In this document: one piece after another, positions 1 to 9,265 of the stretch
How the letters are laid out: each line of letters begins with the position of its first letter
How positions within the stretch are numbered: position 1 is the stretch's first letter
From: Achromobacter xylosoxidans
Lineage (GTDB): Bacteria; Pseudomonadota; Gammaproteobacteria; Burkholderiales; Burkholderiaceae_B
Direction of reading: 5' to 3'
Length of the DNA stretch: 64,000 nucleotides
Assembly: GCF_001457475.1 (NCBI RefSeq)
Contig: NZ_LN831029.1
Span: 4,154,001 to 4,218,000, forward strand
Made by a program: the position numbers and the translations under genes
Notes under the pieces: model-generated
What the model was told of the DNA's origin: nothing
The model's database searches: none
The model's input: the letters and a program-made list of their open reading frames with translations, nothing else

Positions 1-600
1 CACGAACAGCGCCGGGCCGGTCGAACGCGCCGGGTTGACCGAGGTGTTGGTGACCGGAATGCTGACCAGGTGGATCAGCGTCAACGCCAGGCCGATCGGA
101 ATCGCGGCGAAGCCGGCCGGCGCGCGCTTGGAGGTCGCGCCCAGGATCACGAACAGGAAACCGGCCGTCATCACGACTTCGGTGACCAGCGCGGCAGCCA
201 TCGAGTACTTGCCCGGCGAATAGGCGTCAAAGCCGTTGGCGGCGAAACGGCTGGCCTGCAGGTCGAAGCCCTGTTGGCCATTGGCGATCACCGCCAGCAC
301 CGCGGCCGCGGCAATGGCGCCCAGCACCTGCGCCACCACGTAGGGCAGGATCTCGCGGGCGGGGAAACGCCCGCCGGCAACCAGGCCGACCGTGACCGCG
401 GGATTGAAGTGCCCGCCCGAAATGTGGCCGACGGCGAACGCCATGGTCAGCACCGTCAGGCCGAACGCCAGCGCGACGCCGGCAAAGCCGATGCCCAGTT
501 GCGGAAACCCCGCCGCCAGCACCGCCGCGCCGCAGCCGCCCAGCACCAGCCAGAAGGTGCCGAAGAATTCCGCGCCGCAGCGCTTGGATAGTGGGTACAT
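1..600 (-). CDS. aqpZ: Aquaporin Z, 3' end cut by window edge
   Basis: Inner-membrane water channel of the MIP family. About 200 residues are visible, starting [20 protein letters not shown], and the frame stays open to base 1. Both family-defining NPA boxes are present: HFNPAVT after the second helix and NPARS near the cut end. The hydrophobic helices and the start match the usual AqpZ N-terminus. It lies downstream of the glycerol operon on the same strand, so it could in principle be read through from it; a GlpF-type glycerol facilitator is the alternative, but the residues look more like the water-selective AqpZ branch. Confidence 0.93.
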   Translation of the reverse strand, partial: MYPLSKRCGAEFFGTFWLVLGGCGAAVLAAGFPQLGIGFAGVALAFGLTVLTMAFAVGHISGGHFNPAVTVGLVAGGRFPAREILPYVVAQVLGAIAAAAVLAVIANGQQGFDLQASRFAANGFDAYSPGKYSMAAALVTEVVMTAGFLFVILGATSKRAPAGFAAIPIGLALTLIHLVSIPVTNTSVNPARSTGPALFV

Positions 601-742
601 GTTTCGCCCTCCGCGATTGAAAACGCGAAGGTAGCGCGGCGCGGGCGTTACGATTTCAAAGCAATGCAAATTCCGCGCGATTCTTGACGTTGCTTGACGA
701 TGTCGGCCGGTATCGGGCCGGCCGGCGTCGCGCGAGCCCCGC

Positions 743-1324
743 TCATCGCGGCGTTCTGGGGTCCACGCTCCACAACGCGACGTCGCTGGTCGACACCGCC
801 ACCGCGCCCTGGCGCAATGCGGCCGCCACGTCGGCCTGGTTGCAGACGAAGCCCGACGCCACGATCGGCGGCAGTGCCTTTAGGTCCTGCGGCGCCATGT
901 GGGCCAGCATCGGCGCCGGCATGATCTGCACCAGGTTGGGATCGCTCTGCTCCAGCGCCTTGACGCTGCGCGGCCAGGTGGAGCGGTCGGTCACGAACAC
1001 CTTCTGCATCGTCACCATGCCGGCGCGGTTGGCGCGCTGGATGGTGGCCACACGGGTCGACACCAGGCTCGCCACGCCGATGTCCGCCAGGTATTCGACG
1101 CCGCCCTTGTCCTGCGACAGGCCTTCGCAGCTGTCGATATTGACGATGACGTACTTGCCCGCCCGGTTCAGGGCGGAGATCACCGGCGCAAGCCGGCGCA
1201 GCTCGACATTGGCGACGATGCCGATCTCGGCCACGCTGCCGACGAAGGCGTTGACCTGCTCCGGTCCGTAGAGCGTGGCAATGACCGGATGCCGCGCCAG
1301 GCATGCGCCGAGTGACCTGTCCAT
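743..1324 (-). CDS. glpP: GlpP-type glycerol-3-phosphate-responsive antiterminator
   Basis: 193 aa, whole-length match in character to the GlpP family, TIM-barrel RNA-binding antiterminators that respond to glycerol-3-phosphate (known from Bacillus glpD control). Visible family features are the IATLYGPEQ start region, [12 protein letters not shown], the GVASLVSTR segment, VFVTDRSTW, and the phosphate-binding end [10 protein letters not shown]...IVASGFV. Last gene of the leftward glycerol operon, starting one base after the stop of the FAD oxidase. Its likely target is the structured leader upstream of the transporter (7572-7650). The regulatory role is inferred from the family and the operon context. 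Confidence 0.85.
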   Translation of the reverse strand: MDRSLGACLARHPVIATLYGPEQVNAFVGSVAEIGIVANVELRRLAPVISALNRAGKYVIVNIDSCEGLSQDKGGVEYLADIGVASLVSTRVATIQRANRAGMVTMQKVFVTDRSTWPRSVKALEQSDPNLVQIMPAPMLAHMAPQDLKALPPIVASGFVCNQADVAAALRQGAVAVSTSDVALWSVDPRTPR

Positions 1325-1325
1325 G

Positions 1326-2882
1326 TTATCGCCTGCCTTGATCGTAGGGGCCTTCGTCCGTCAGGCCGAGCTTGCCGGGGTTGAGGATATTGTGCGGATC
1401 CAGCGCCTGCTTGACGGCATGCAGCACGGCGAAGGCCGGCCCGAGCGATTCGCGCATGTAGGGCGAGCGCAGCAGGCCCACGCCATGGTGGTGGCTGAGC
1501 GCGGCATTGTATTTGATCAACACCGCGTTGGCCGCGTCCCAGGCGCGCCGATACCACTGTGCCCGCTCGTCGACCGCGACCTCGCCGCGCAGCGAAAAAT
1601 ACAGGCAGGCGCCATCGACGTAGGCATGCGACTGGTGCGCCGAACCGGCCAGCGTGCCGGGCACGGCATTGACCGCGGCAACCACCTCGTCGTAGATGGC
1701 GGACAGGTCGCTCCAGCGCCCCGCCATCTCCAGCGTGTCCGCCACGAAGCCGGGGCTGCGTTTGAAGCCTTCGGCGCTCTTGCCGGTCAGGTAGCGCGTA
1801 TCCAGCCAGCGCTCGAACACCTCATTGCCATCCAGCGCCACGCCGGATTCGCGGCAGACCTCTTCGCTGATGCCCATGACCGCGTCGACGATCGGGCGCG
1901 GCCCCTCGTCGGCCACCAGCAGCACGTTCAGGTCGGGCCGGTTGAACTGCACGCCGCTTTCCAGCGCGTCGTACAGTCGCAAGGCGGCGGGGTTGGCGCC
2001 GCGCTGCATGATCTGGCGGCAGGCATCCAGGCCGGCCGCGAAGGTCTCGAAGCCGTAGGCGATGGCGCGGCCGTAATCGGGCAGGCGATGCAGCTTCAGG
2101 CGGACCCGCACCACCACCCCCAGCGTGCCCTCGGAGCCGATGAACAGCTGCAGCAGGTCGGGGCCCAGCGCCGCGCGCGAATAACCGCCCACCGTGATCA
2201 GGCTGCCATCGGCCAGCACCACGTCCATGCCGAACACCATGTCCTCGATCTTGCCGTAGCGCGTGGACAGTTGTCCCGCGCCGCGGCATGCGACCCAGCC
2301 GCCGACGGTGCTGATGCCGAACGAGGACGGCCAATGGCCCATGGTCAGGCCATGCTCGCGCTGGATGGCCTGCTCGAACACGTCGCCGAACATACCCGCC
2401 TCGACCTCGACGATCTGGCTTTCGCGGTCAATCCCGATGAAGCGGTTCAACTGGCAGACGTCCAGCACGATGCCGCCGCGCAGCGGCAGCGCCGCCCCGG
2501 TGACGTTGCTGCGCCCCGCCGACACGGTGACGGGAATGGCGGCCGCGTGCGCGATGCGCATCACGGCCTGCACCTGCTCCACCGTCGACACCTTGACGAT
2601 CACCGCGTGCGGCGTGGCCGGGCGGCCGGCGGTCTCGGTCATCATCGAGCCGGCCCACCAATCGCGCGTCCAGGCCACGGCGTCGGCGGTGGTGGTCAAC
2701 ACCTCGTCGGCGGCCGCTCGCAGCGCCTCGACCTGCGCGGCCGATACGGACACGGGATCGCGTTGCAGGCCCGGCTCGGTGCCAGCCTGCGTCAGGCCCG
2801 CCGCGTAGGCCGGCGGCGTGTGCGCGCCCACTACGTAGTTGCCGCGGTTGTAGCCGCGCTTGATAGCTTCTTTACTGATCAC
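1326..2882 (-). CDS. FAD-binding oxidase, alkyl-DHAP synthase-like
   Basis: 518 aa. N-terminal FAD_binding_4 (PCMH/VAO) fold: the LPLRGGIVLDVCQLNRF and MGHWPSSFGISTVGGWVACRGAG segments are the usual FAD pyrophosphate-binding parts. The C-terminal FAD-linked oxidase cap ends with the family signature LDPHNILNPGKLGL, and an HHHGVGLLR motif lies just before it, as in alkyldihydroxyacetonephosphate synthase. The GTG start overlaps the glpD stop by 4 nt, indicating translational coupling. In this context it probably acts on a glycerol-3-phosphate or DHAP-related substrate; the exact substrate cannot be read from sequence. Other possibilities are a D-lactate or glycolate oxidase. Confidence 0.85.
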   Translation of the reverse strand: MISKEAIKRGYNRGNYVVGAHTPPAYAAGLTQAGTEPGLQRDPVSVSAAQVEALRAAADEVLTTTADAVAWTRDWWAGSMMTETAGRPATPHAVIVKVSTVEQVQAVMRIAHAAAIPVTVSAGRSNVTGAALPLRGGIVLDVCQLNRFIGIDRESQIVEVEAGMFGDVFEQAIQREHGLTMGHWPSSFGISTVGGWVACRGAGQLSTRYGKIEDMVFGMDVVLADGSLITVGGYSRAALGPDLLQLFIGSEGTLGVVVRVRLKLHRLPDYGRAIAYGFETFAAGLDACRQIMQRGANPAALRLYDALESGVQFNRPDLNVLLVADEGPRPIVDAVMGISEEVCRESGVALDGNEVFERWLDTRYLTGKSAEGFKRSPGFVADTLEMAGRWSDLSAIYDEVVAAVNAVPGTLAGSAHQSHAYVDGACLYFSLRGEVAVDERAQWYRRAWDAANAVLIKYNAALSHHHGVGLLRSPYMRESLGPAFAVLHAVKQALDPHNILNPGKLGLTDEGPYDQGRR

Positions 2883-4558
2883 GAGTCGTCTCCCATTAGT
2901 ACGGACTTTTCATGCTCGATGGCGGCGCGGTAGCTGCGCACCTGTTGCGCCACCGCGGCGTCGGACAGGCCCAGTTCGGCCTGCAGTATCTTGCCCACGC
3001 GTTCGGCGGCCTCGGCGGAGGCGTCGCGCGCCATCAGCCTTGCCCGCATGCGGCGCGAGAGCACGTCTTCGACCGTGGCCGCCAGCTCGTGGCGCACGGC
3101 GTACAGCGCCTCGGCCTCGGTGTACGGCAACCCCGGCACCAGCGGCGCCGCCAGCGCCGGCGTCTGCTGCATCAGGTCGCTGACGAAGCGCGCCTCGGTG
3201 CCATAGCGTTCGCCCAGGTGCGCGGACAGGCCGCCCGAGGCCACGATGGCCTGCGGGTCGTAGCCGGCCGCGCCCAGCAGGAAGGCGCTGGCCGTGACAC
3301 AGCGCGCCTTGCGCCCCAGCACCTTCTGCGCGGCGTCGATGGTCTGCTCGGCCATGTGGCGCGAGGTCGTCAGCTTGCCGCCGACGATGGTGACCAGGCC
3401 ATCGGCCGCGATCCGGATTTCGTGGTTGCGCTTGATCTCCAGCGTCTTGCCGCCCGGCGGCGCGACCAGCGGCCGGCAGCCGGCGATGCTGCCCACCACA
3501 TCCTCGGCGCGCAGGTCGGTCTTGAGCGCCGAACGCGCCCCTTCCAGCAGGAAATCGAGTTCGCGGCGGGTGCAATGGACATCGTCGAGGTCGCCCGCGT
3601 AGTCTTCGTCGGTGGTGCCCAGGTACGAGACATTGCCCCAGCGCGTGATGGTGGCGCGGCGGCTGCGGCCCGGCACCGGGATCGTCACCGTGCAGTCGTT
3701 GCGCACCTTCAGCCAGGGCACGGCCACGTGCACGCCCTTGGCGGGGCGGATGTGCAAGGCCTGGGGATCGCCCTTGCGGCTGCCGTTCCAGTCGCGCAGC
3801 CAGACGCCGGTGGCCATGATCACCACGTTGGCGCGCACGCGGATCTCGGCCTGCCCGGCCTGCACGATGGCGCCGTCGACCTTGCCATGCGTGTCGCGCG
3901 TGACTTCAATGGCCCGGGCGTGGTTCAGCACCGCCGCGCCGTGGAACGCCGCGGTGCGCGCCACCGCCAGCGTCAGGCGCGCGTCATCGACCCGCGCGTC
4001 GAAATACAGGAAGCCGCCAAGCAGGCCGTCCTGCTTGAAGGTGGGGCAATGCGACAGCACTTCCTCGGGGGTCAGCTTCTGGTGCAGGATGCCCTCGCGC
4101 CAGCCGCCGGCCAAGTCGTAGGTCCAGAGCAGGCTCTCGAACGCCTTGGCCAGCCGCTTGTCGAAGACGCCGTCGCGTTCCAGCAGCGGAAACAGGAACG
4201 GCAGGCGCTGCACCAGGTGGCGGGCGTTGCGCCGCAGTCGCTGGCGTTCGTGCAGGGAATGGCGCACCAGGCCCAGGTTGCCCTGCTCGATGTAGCGCAG
4301 TCCGCCATGCACCATCTTGGACGACTTGGACGAGGTGCCCGAGGCGAAGTCGTCTTTTTCGACCAGCGCGACGCGGTAGCCGCGCAGGCTGGCGTCCAGC
4401 GCCGCGTAGGCGCCCGTGATGCCGCCGCCGACGATGAGCATGTCGAAGTGTTCGCCGCCCAGCCGGTCCGCCTGTTCCTGCCGCGCCAGCCGCAACGGTT
4501 CGCCGCGGGTCATGCCGGCCCGATCCTTCCTGGGCTTTCTCGATGGCAACCCGATCAT
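2879..4558 (-). CDS. glpD: Aerobic glycerol-3-phosphate dehydrogenase
   Basis: 559 aa, oxidises glycerol-3-phosphate to DHAP, passing electrons to quinone at the inner membrane. The N-terminal dinucleotide fold is DMLIVGGGITGAYAAL followed by VALVEKDDFASGTSSKSSKM, diagnostic of GlpD; the C-terminal DAO domain follows VTIVGGKLTTSRHMAEQ. I chose the ATG at 4558 because it overlaps the stop of the upstream kinase (ATGA). A second ATG at 4513 has a good AGGAAGG site about 11 nt upstream and would give a protein closer to standard length, so it is a real alternative. The open frame extends further upstream but only over the kinase gene. Confidence 0.93.
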   Translation of the reverse strand: MIGLPSRKPRKDRAGMTRGEPLRLARQEQADRLGGEHFDMLIVGGGITGAYAALDASLRGYRVALVEKDDFASGTSSKSSKMVHGGLRYIEQGNLGLVRHSLHERQRLRRNARHLVQRLPFLFPLLERDGVFDKRLAKAFESLLWTYDLAGGWREGILHQKLTPEEVLSHCPTFKQDGLLGGFLYFDARVDDARLTLAVARTAAFHGAAVLNHARAIEVTRDTHGKVDGAIVQAGQAEIRVRANVVIMATGVWLRDWNGSRKGDPQALHIRPAKGVHVAVPWLKVRNDCTVTIPVPGRSRRATITRWGNVSYLGTTDEDYAGDLDDVHCTRRELDFLLEGARSALKTDLRAEDVVGSIAGCRPLVAPPGGKTLEIKRNHEIRIAADGLVTIVGGKLTTSRHMAEQTIDAAQKVLGRKARCVTASAFLLGAAGYDPQAIVASGGLSAHLGERYGTEARFVSDLMQQTPALAAPLVPGLPYTEAEALYAVRHELAATVEDVLSRRMRARLMARDASAEAAERVGKILQAELGLSDAAVAQQVRSYRAAIEHEKSVLMGDDS

Positions 4559-6093
4559 GTCCGCAATGCCTCCTGCTTGTCCTGGGAATACAGGCCCGCG
4601 TGGGCCAGTTCGGATTCGACGCGCGAATGCCACAGCGCGCGGCGGCGGGCGCGGGCCTCGGCCGCCAGGGTGGGTTGGAATACCGCATCGGTGGCGGCGG
4701 TCTGGCGCGCGGCCTGCAACGATGGCCACAGCAGGCCCGACGCCCCCGCCAGGAACGCCGCGCCGCGCAGGCTGGCGCGATCGGCCTCCTGCATGCGGCG
4801 GATCGGTATCCCCAGCAGGTCCGCCTGGATGCGCAGCAACGGATCGCTGCTGGACAGGCCTCCGCCCACCACCAGTTCCGACACCTGCACGCCCGATACT
4901 TCCTCGTCCGCCTCGATGCAACTGGCCACCGAATGGGCGATGCCTTCCAGGATCGCGTAGGCCACTTCGGCCTGCGTGGTAGCCATGGAGATGCCGGTGA
5001 GCGAGGCGCGCGCGCCGGCCGCCATGCGCGGCACGCGCAACCCGGTCAAGGCCGGGATGAATGTCACGCCGCCCGCCGATTGCGCGGTGGCGGCCAGTTC
5101 ACTGATCTCCTGCGCGTTCCTGAACCACTTCAGCTTGTCGCAGACCCAGTTCAAGGCCGAACCGGTGGTGGCGACGAAGGTCTCGACCGCGAAGTGCGAC
5201 ACCTGGTCCTGGCGCCGCGCCGTCATCGTCAGCGAGCCTTCGTAGCGGCCGCTGTTGACGGGCGCCTCGGGGCCGATGATCAGGTCGACGAAACTGCCCG
5301 TGCCATGCACGCACATCGCCTGCCCGCGATCCAGGCAGCCCAGGCCCACCGCGCCCGCGTGCTGGTCGCCGGCCGACGCCCGTATCGGCACGGCAAGGCC
5401 CAGGAGGTCCGCGCGCGTCTGGCCGAAATCGTCGGCTTCCTGGCGCAAGGCCGGCAGCAGCTCGCGCGGAAACTCCAGCGCGTCGATCCAGTCCAGGTAG
5501 TAGCGGTGCCCGGACAAAACATAGGCGCCGGCCGAGGTGGCATTGGTGGGCGTCGTCACGCATTCGCGGCGGTCCGACATATGCCATAGCAGCCAGGTGT
5601 CGACGGTGCCGAACGCCAGCCGGCGCTCGCGCCAGGCCTGCGCCACGGCCGGTGAATCGCGCAGGTGGCGCGCCGCCCACAGATACGGCGAACGCACACC
5701 GGCCGGGCGGCCCACCTGCTCCAGCAGGCGCGGGTTCCAGGCGGGCGCCAGGCGATCGAGTTCATCGACATAGCGCGTGTCCTGCCACACCATGGCCGGC
5801 ACCAGCGCGCGGCCCGTGGCGGTATCCCACAGCACCGCGGTGGCGCGCTGCGTGGCCAATGCCAACGCCACGATGGCCTGGCCGTCGCGACGCGCCTGCG
5901 CGATCACCTTGCGGCACACCTGCAGCGTTCTTTCGAGAATCGCATCGGCATCCTGCTCGACCACGCCGGGGCGCGGCGTATCGACCTGCAGGGCCAGGTA
6001 TTCCTGGCCCGACACGTGACCGTCGCCCGACACCAGGGCGGCGCGTGTCCCCGAGGTGCCGGCGTCGATGGCCAGGATCACGTTGTTCGACAT
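4555..6093 (-). CDS. FGGY-family kinase, probable glycerol kinase
   Basis: 512 aa. The N-terminal ATP-binding motif ILAIDAGTSGTRAALV, the central SAGDQHAGAVGLGC and HGTGSFVDL segments, and the second FGGY signature ending in VVGGGLSSSDPLLRIQADLL are all present. Position between a transporter and glpD makes glycerol the likeliest substrate, but it differs from canonical GlpK in the GDQ region (GDQHA rather than GDQQA), so another polyol or sugar alcohol is possible. Start chosen at 6093 for the GGAGA site five bases upstream; an ATG at 6111 overlaps the transporter stop. Confidence 0.85.
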   Translation of the reverse strand: MSNNVILAIDAGTSGTRAALVSGDGHVSGQEYLALQVDTPRPGVVEQDADAILERTLQVCRKVIAQARRDGQAIVALALATQRATAVLWDTATGRALVPAMVWQDTRYVDELDRLAPAWNPRLLEQVGRPAGVRSPYLWAARHLRDSPAVAQAWRERRLAFGTVDTWLLWHMSDRRECVTTPTNATSAGAYVLSGHRYYLDWIDALEFPRELLPALRQEADDFGQTRADLLGLAVPIRASAGDQHAGAVGLGCLDRGQAMCVHGTGSFVDLIIGPEAPVNSGRYEGSLTMTARRQDQVSHFAVETFVATTGSALNWVCDKLKWFRNAQEISELAATAQSAGGVTFIPALTGLRVPRMAAGARASLTGISMATTQAEVAYAILEGIAHSVASCIEADEEVSGVQVSELVVGGGLSSSDPLLRIQADLLGIPIRRMQEADRASLRGAAFLAGASGLLWPSLQAARQTAATDAVFQPTLAAEARARRRALWHSRVESELAHAGLYSQDKQEALRT

Positions 6094-6107
6094 GTTGTCT
6101 CCGTGCG

Positions 6108-7565
6108 TCATCTTGCGGTTTTCCCCAGCGCCGGGTCGAGCGCGGGCAGGTTCTCGTCCCCCTTGAACTGCGGCGCGCCGGCTTCGTTGTCCGGATTGAT
6201 GCCGCTGCGGGTGGGATCCCATTTGATGGCAAAGCAGATGATGCTGGCCGCCAGCGGGACGGCAGACAGGATCAGGAAGGTCTTCTCCAGGCCATAGCTT
6301 TCGCGGAACAGCGGGAACACCAGCAGGCCGACCGCCGCGCCGATCGAGCCGAGCGCGCCGATGACCCCGTTGGCGCCAGCCCGCAATTCACCGCGGAACG
6401 ACAGCGACGACAGGCTCTTGCCGTTGGCGCCCGGACCGCCGGAATGGAACAGGATGAACAGCGACGGCACCGCCACCGCCAGCCACAACGGCATCTTGCC
6501 GTGGAAGGTGCCCAGGATCAGCAGCATCAGGAAGACGGCCGCAAAGCCGAACGCCGAGGCGCGCCGCAGGCCCAGCTTGCGACCGATGTAGGGCGACATG
6601 AAGCCGCCGAAGATGCCGAAGATGTTGAACACCAGCGCGCCCACCGTGGCGTAGACGAAGTCCTTGCCGAACAGTGCCGCGCTGATGAGCGGCAGGTACC
6701 AGCCCACCGCGAAATACTGGATGGACTGGCCGATCTGCACCGTGGCCGCCAGTATCGTGCGCGGCAGGTACACGCCGCGGAAGATCAGCAGCACATTGGC
6801 CAGGCCGCGCCGCGCCTGGTTGACCACCGGCACGCGCTCGTGCGGCGGCGCCGCCGTGAACGGCTGGCCGTAGATGCGGGTCATCGCCACGGCCGCCTCG
6901 TCGACGCGCTCCTTGCGCGCCAGCCAGATCGGGCTTTCGACCATGTAGCGCAGTTGCAGCACCAGGATGGCCAGCGCGAACACCGCGGTGGCCGCGACCG
7001 AATAGCGCCAGATCGCGTCGCCCACTTCCCATGAATGGAACAGCAGCGCCAGCAGCAGATTGGAGCAGACCGCCGTGTACCACATGCCCTGCCAGGTGTT
7101 CAGGCGGCTCTTGAGCCTGACGGGCGTGAATTCCGCCAGCACCGCCATCGCGATGGCGAAGTCGATGCCGTAGGCCGCGCCCACGAAGAAACGGCCCGCC
7201 AGGATGACGTCGAACGACGGCGCGAACACCACCAGCAGCGCGCCGATCAGCGCCAGCAGCTTGGCCGTGATGAGAGGCCGCATGCGGCCCCAGCGATCCG
7301 CCATCCAGCCGCCGATGGGATTGAAGGCGATGGCCACCCAGGACGCGAAGGACGTCATCAACGCGACCTGGCCCGCGCTCAGGCCAAGGTCGCGCGTCAT
7401 GGGCCCCAGGCCCGCGCTGAGCGCGGAATTGGCGAATGCATCCAGGAACAATCCGCCCAGGGCGAGCCACCATATCAGGCCGGCCCGGCCGACGATGCCC
7501 GGACATGAATCGATATACGCGATGACATCGTCGATGCCACGCAGCTTGACGGGTAATGATTGCAC
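6108..7565 (-). CDS. MFS transporter, sugar-porter type
   Basis: 485 aa with about 12 hydrophobic segments. The MFS loop 2-3 signature is GGWMADRWGRMRP, followed by the RFFVGAAYGIDFA helix and a long central loop rich in charged residues. First gene of the glycerol operon, so it probably imports glycerol, glycerol-3-phosphate or a glycerol-derived compound; it resembles sugar/metabolite-proton symporters more than GlpT. The GTG start (7565) has AAGAGGAG about 7 nt upstream, and that ribosome binding site lies in a potential hairpin (see leader entry). Confidence 0.85.
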   Translation of the reverse strand: MQSLPVKLRGIDDVIAYIDSCPGIVGRAGLIWWLALGGLFLDAFANSALSAGLGPMTRDLGLSAGQVALMTSFASWVAIAFNPIGGWMADRWGRMRPLITAKLLALIGALLVVFAPSFDVILAGRFFVGAAYGIDFAIAMAVLAEFTPVRLKSRLNTWQGMWYTAVCSNLLLALLFHSWEVGDAIWRYSVAATAVFALAILVLQLRYMVESPIWLARKERVDEAAVAMTRIYGQPFTAAPPHERVPVVNQARRGLANVLLIFRGVYLPRTILAATVQIGQSIQYFAVGWYLPLISAALFGKDFVYATVGALVFNIFGIFGGFMSPYIGRKLGLRRASAFGFAAVFLMLLILGTFHGKMPLWLAVAVPSLFILFHSGGPGANGKSLSSLSFRGELRAGANGVIGALGSIGAAVGLLVFPLFRESYGLEKTFLILSAVPLAASIICFAIKWDPTRSGINPDNEAGAPQFKGDENLPALDPALGKTAR

Positions 7566-7571
7566 GGCGGT

Positions 7572-7650
7572 CTCCTCTTGGAATTATTTCTGTAAGAGGT
7601 CGACGCAGCGTGCGCGCGATAAAAGACCATCTTACAGATGGTCTTTTATC
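7572..7650 (-). promoter_or_regulatory. Structured leader of the glycerol operon
   Basis: Reading leftward, a perfect inverted repeat at 7618-7650 (14-nt arms, 5-nt loop) is followed by a segment at 7589-7601 (GACCTCTTACAGA) that is complementary, with one bulge, to the 3' part of that palindrome. The same segment contains CCTCTT (comp. 7594-7599), which can pair with AAGAGG (comp. 7574-7579), the Shine-Dalgarno of the transporter. The leader can therefore form mutually exclusive structures. The operon encodes a GlpP-type RNA-binding antiterminator, which fits an RNA switch. A GntR-type operator is the alternative reading of the palindrome. Confidence 0.6.
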
Positions 7651-7787
7651 TAGATCTGTGCGAGTGACTTTATGGACTATCCAGCATAGTGTCAACCGGG
7701 AAAACACCAAGCCGGGACTGGCGGTATGCTTGCGCTGCGCGCCGCTTCCAGCGCACCCGATCCGTTCACTTTCACCTTCGCGCCACC

Positions 7788-8177
7788 ATGATCCGACACG
7801 CCCTCGCGCTTTCCCTGATGCTGTCTCCCGCCCTGGTCCTGGGCGCCTCCACGCCGGACTACATGGGCCAGTACGACCGCTGCCTGCGCGATGCCGGCGT
7901 CACCAACAACGGCACCGTCGGCGCCTGCGCGGAAGGCGTCTCGGCGGCGGCCAAACGTGAAATCAACACGCTCTACGCCCGGATCCAGGCACGCCTGGCC
8001 ACCGACTACCCGGACGACGCCGCCAAGCTGGAACAGACCCAGAAGGCCTGGCTGGCGTACCGCAACGGCCATTGCGCGCTGGCCGGGGCGCATGTCGGTT
8101 CACCCATGTATGAGTATTGCCCGATGCTGCTGAACATCAGCCGCGCCGACGAACTGCGGGAATTGGCGGGCGACTGA
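7788..8177 (+). CDS. LprI-like secreted protein (DUF1311)
   Basis: 129 aa. Signal peptide MIRHALALSLMLSPALVLGAS, then a domain with conserved cysteines (C at YDRCLRDAG, VGACAEG, NGHCALAG, YEYCPML) and the QTQKAWLAYRNGHC core typical of lysozyme-inhibitor LprI N-terminal domains. Likely periplasmic. The ATG at 7788 follows a short leader; an in-frame ATG exists 99 nt upstream but would remove the signal peptide context. Monocistronic and divergent from the glycerol operon. Confidence 0.8.
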   Translation: MIRHALALSLMLSPALVLGASTPDYMGQYDRCLRDAGVTNNGTVGACAEGVSAAAKREINTLYARIQARLATDYPDDAAKLEQTQKAWLAYRNGHCALAGAHVGSPMYEYCPMLLNISRADELRELAGD

Positions 8178-8281
8178 GCCCGCGGCGCAACGCTCCAGCG
8201 CTTGCCGTGCCACGGCCACGTTGGTAACTTTGCCGTGCCCGGCCTCGCGTTCCCAATTTTTCGCATAGGACAGCGCCCACC

Positions 8282-8641
8282 ATGACCATCGTCGTATACG
8301 CCGCCAACGCCCGCGCCCTTTGGGAAACCATCCAGGCGGACATCGCCCCCATCGGCGCCCGCGCCACGACCAGCGGCAACAGTTGGCGCAAGGACGACAG
8401 CGGCCGAGCCACCAAGATCTATCGCGCCACGCCCACCGGCCAGCATGACGAACGCGCCTATTTCGTCGGCACCGTGCGCACCGGCCAGCTGATGCTGCTG
8501 GACCTGCTGCCCGGCAGCGAGGCGCTGAGCTGGCCGCTGTTCGGCGCCTTGCACGGCCACCTGTCGGGGATGCTGCTGGCGACCTATCCCGATGCCATCC
8601 TGTCATTGAACCTGTTCCCCAACCGACCCACCGACACTTGA
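8282..8641 (+). CDS. Hypothetical protein, 119 aa
   Basis: Not recognised. Soluble, no signal peptide or membrane segment. It starts MTIVVYAANARALWETI and is of ordinary chromosomal codon use. It sits 10 nt before the next gene on the same strand, suggesting a two-gene unit with the membrane protein. Confidence 0.7.
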   Translation: MTIVVYAANARALWETIQADIAPIGARATTSGNSWRKDDSGRATKIYRATPTGQHDERAYFVGTVRTGQLMLLDLLPGSEALSWPLFGALHGHLSGMLLATYPDAILSLNLFPNRPTDT

Positions 8642-8651
8642 AAGGCACGCC

Positions 8652-9164
8652 GTGCTGTTGTTATCCGTATGTGTGCTGGCCGCCGCGTCGCTGGGCGTGC
8701 TGACGTGGCGCATCGTGCGCCGGCCCGAAGGCAAGACGCGCGGCGACATTGCCCGCGCAGGCGCCGCTGGCGCCGCCCTGTTCGCCGCGCTGGGTCCCCC
8801 GGTAGGCACCCTGGTGTTCGCGCTGTTTCTGGCCACCGCCGCGATGAGCCTGGAATCGCTGTTCATGTCGGTCTTCCTGGTGCCCTGGTCGTACCTGTAC
8901 GGCGGCGTGCCCGCGCTGCTGTGCGGCCTGGTGACGGGCGCCTGCCGGCCCGCCGTCGTGACATGGCGCTCGTATTGCTGGCCGGGGCTGCTGGGCGGTC
9001 TCTATGCCTTCGTTTTCCTCGCGGGCTTCGCCGTGCGCGAGAACACGCTGTCCGAACTGGGCTTTCCGCTGTTCCTGGGCGGCGTGCCCGGACTGATAAG
9101 CGGCGTGGTCTGCGCTCGGGTGTTCTACGGCAAACCGCAAGCCACCGCCCCCGCGGCCGCTTGA
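8652..9164 (+). CDS. Hypothetical membrane protein, 170 aa
   Basis: GTG start ten bases after the preceding stop. Four or five hydrophobic segments (LLLSVCVLAAASLGVL; the AGAALFAALGPPVGTL and SLFMSVFLVPW regions; the PGLLGGLYAFVFLAGFAV region; PLFLGGVPGLISGVV) mark an inner-membrane protein. No family recognised. A rho-independent terminator follows at 9231. Confidence 0.7.
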   Translation: MLLLSVCVLAAASLGVLTWRIVRRPEGKTRGDIARAGAAGAALFAALGPPVGTLVFALFLATAAMSLESLFMSVFLVPWSYLYGGVPALLCGLVTGACRPAVVTWRSYCWPGLLGGLYAFVFLAGFAVRENTLSELGFPLFLGGVPGLISGVVCARVFYGKPQATAPAAA

Positions 9165-9230
9165 GCGCCGGCCCCGCCTTCGACCTCTCCGAAAGCGCCG
9201 CATGCGGCGCGCCGCCGATGGCGGCATCAA

Positions 9231-9254
9231 CGCCCGCCAGCCGGCGGGCGTTTT
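9231..9254 (+). terminator. Rho-independent terminator after membrane protein
   Basis: CGCCCGCC, a 4-nt loop, GGCGGGCG, then TTTT. Ends the 8282-9164 transcription unit. It also lies 12 bp beyond the end of the convergent lipoprotein gene. Confidence 0.75.
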
Positions 9255-9265
9255 CACCTCCCGGC

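Noticed and set aside
1275..2933. 552-aa plus-strand open frame over the FAD oxidase gene
   Set aside because: High-GC shadow; the minus-strand frame has clear FAD-oxidase motifs.
2912..4960. 682-aa plus-strand open frame over glpD
   Set aside because: Low-complexity Arg/Gln/His-rich product, typical of antisense shadows.
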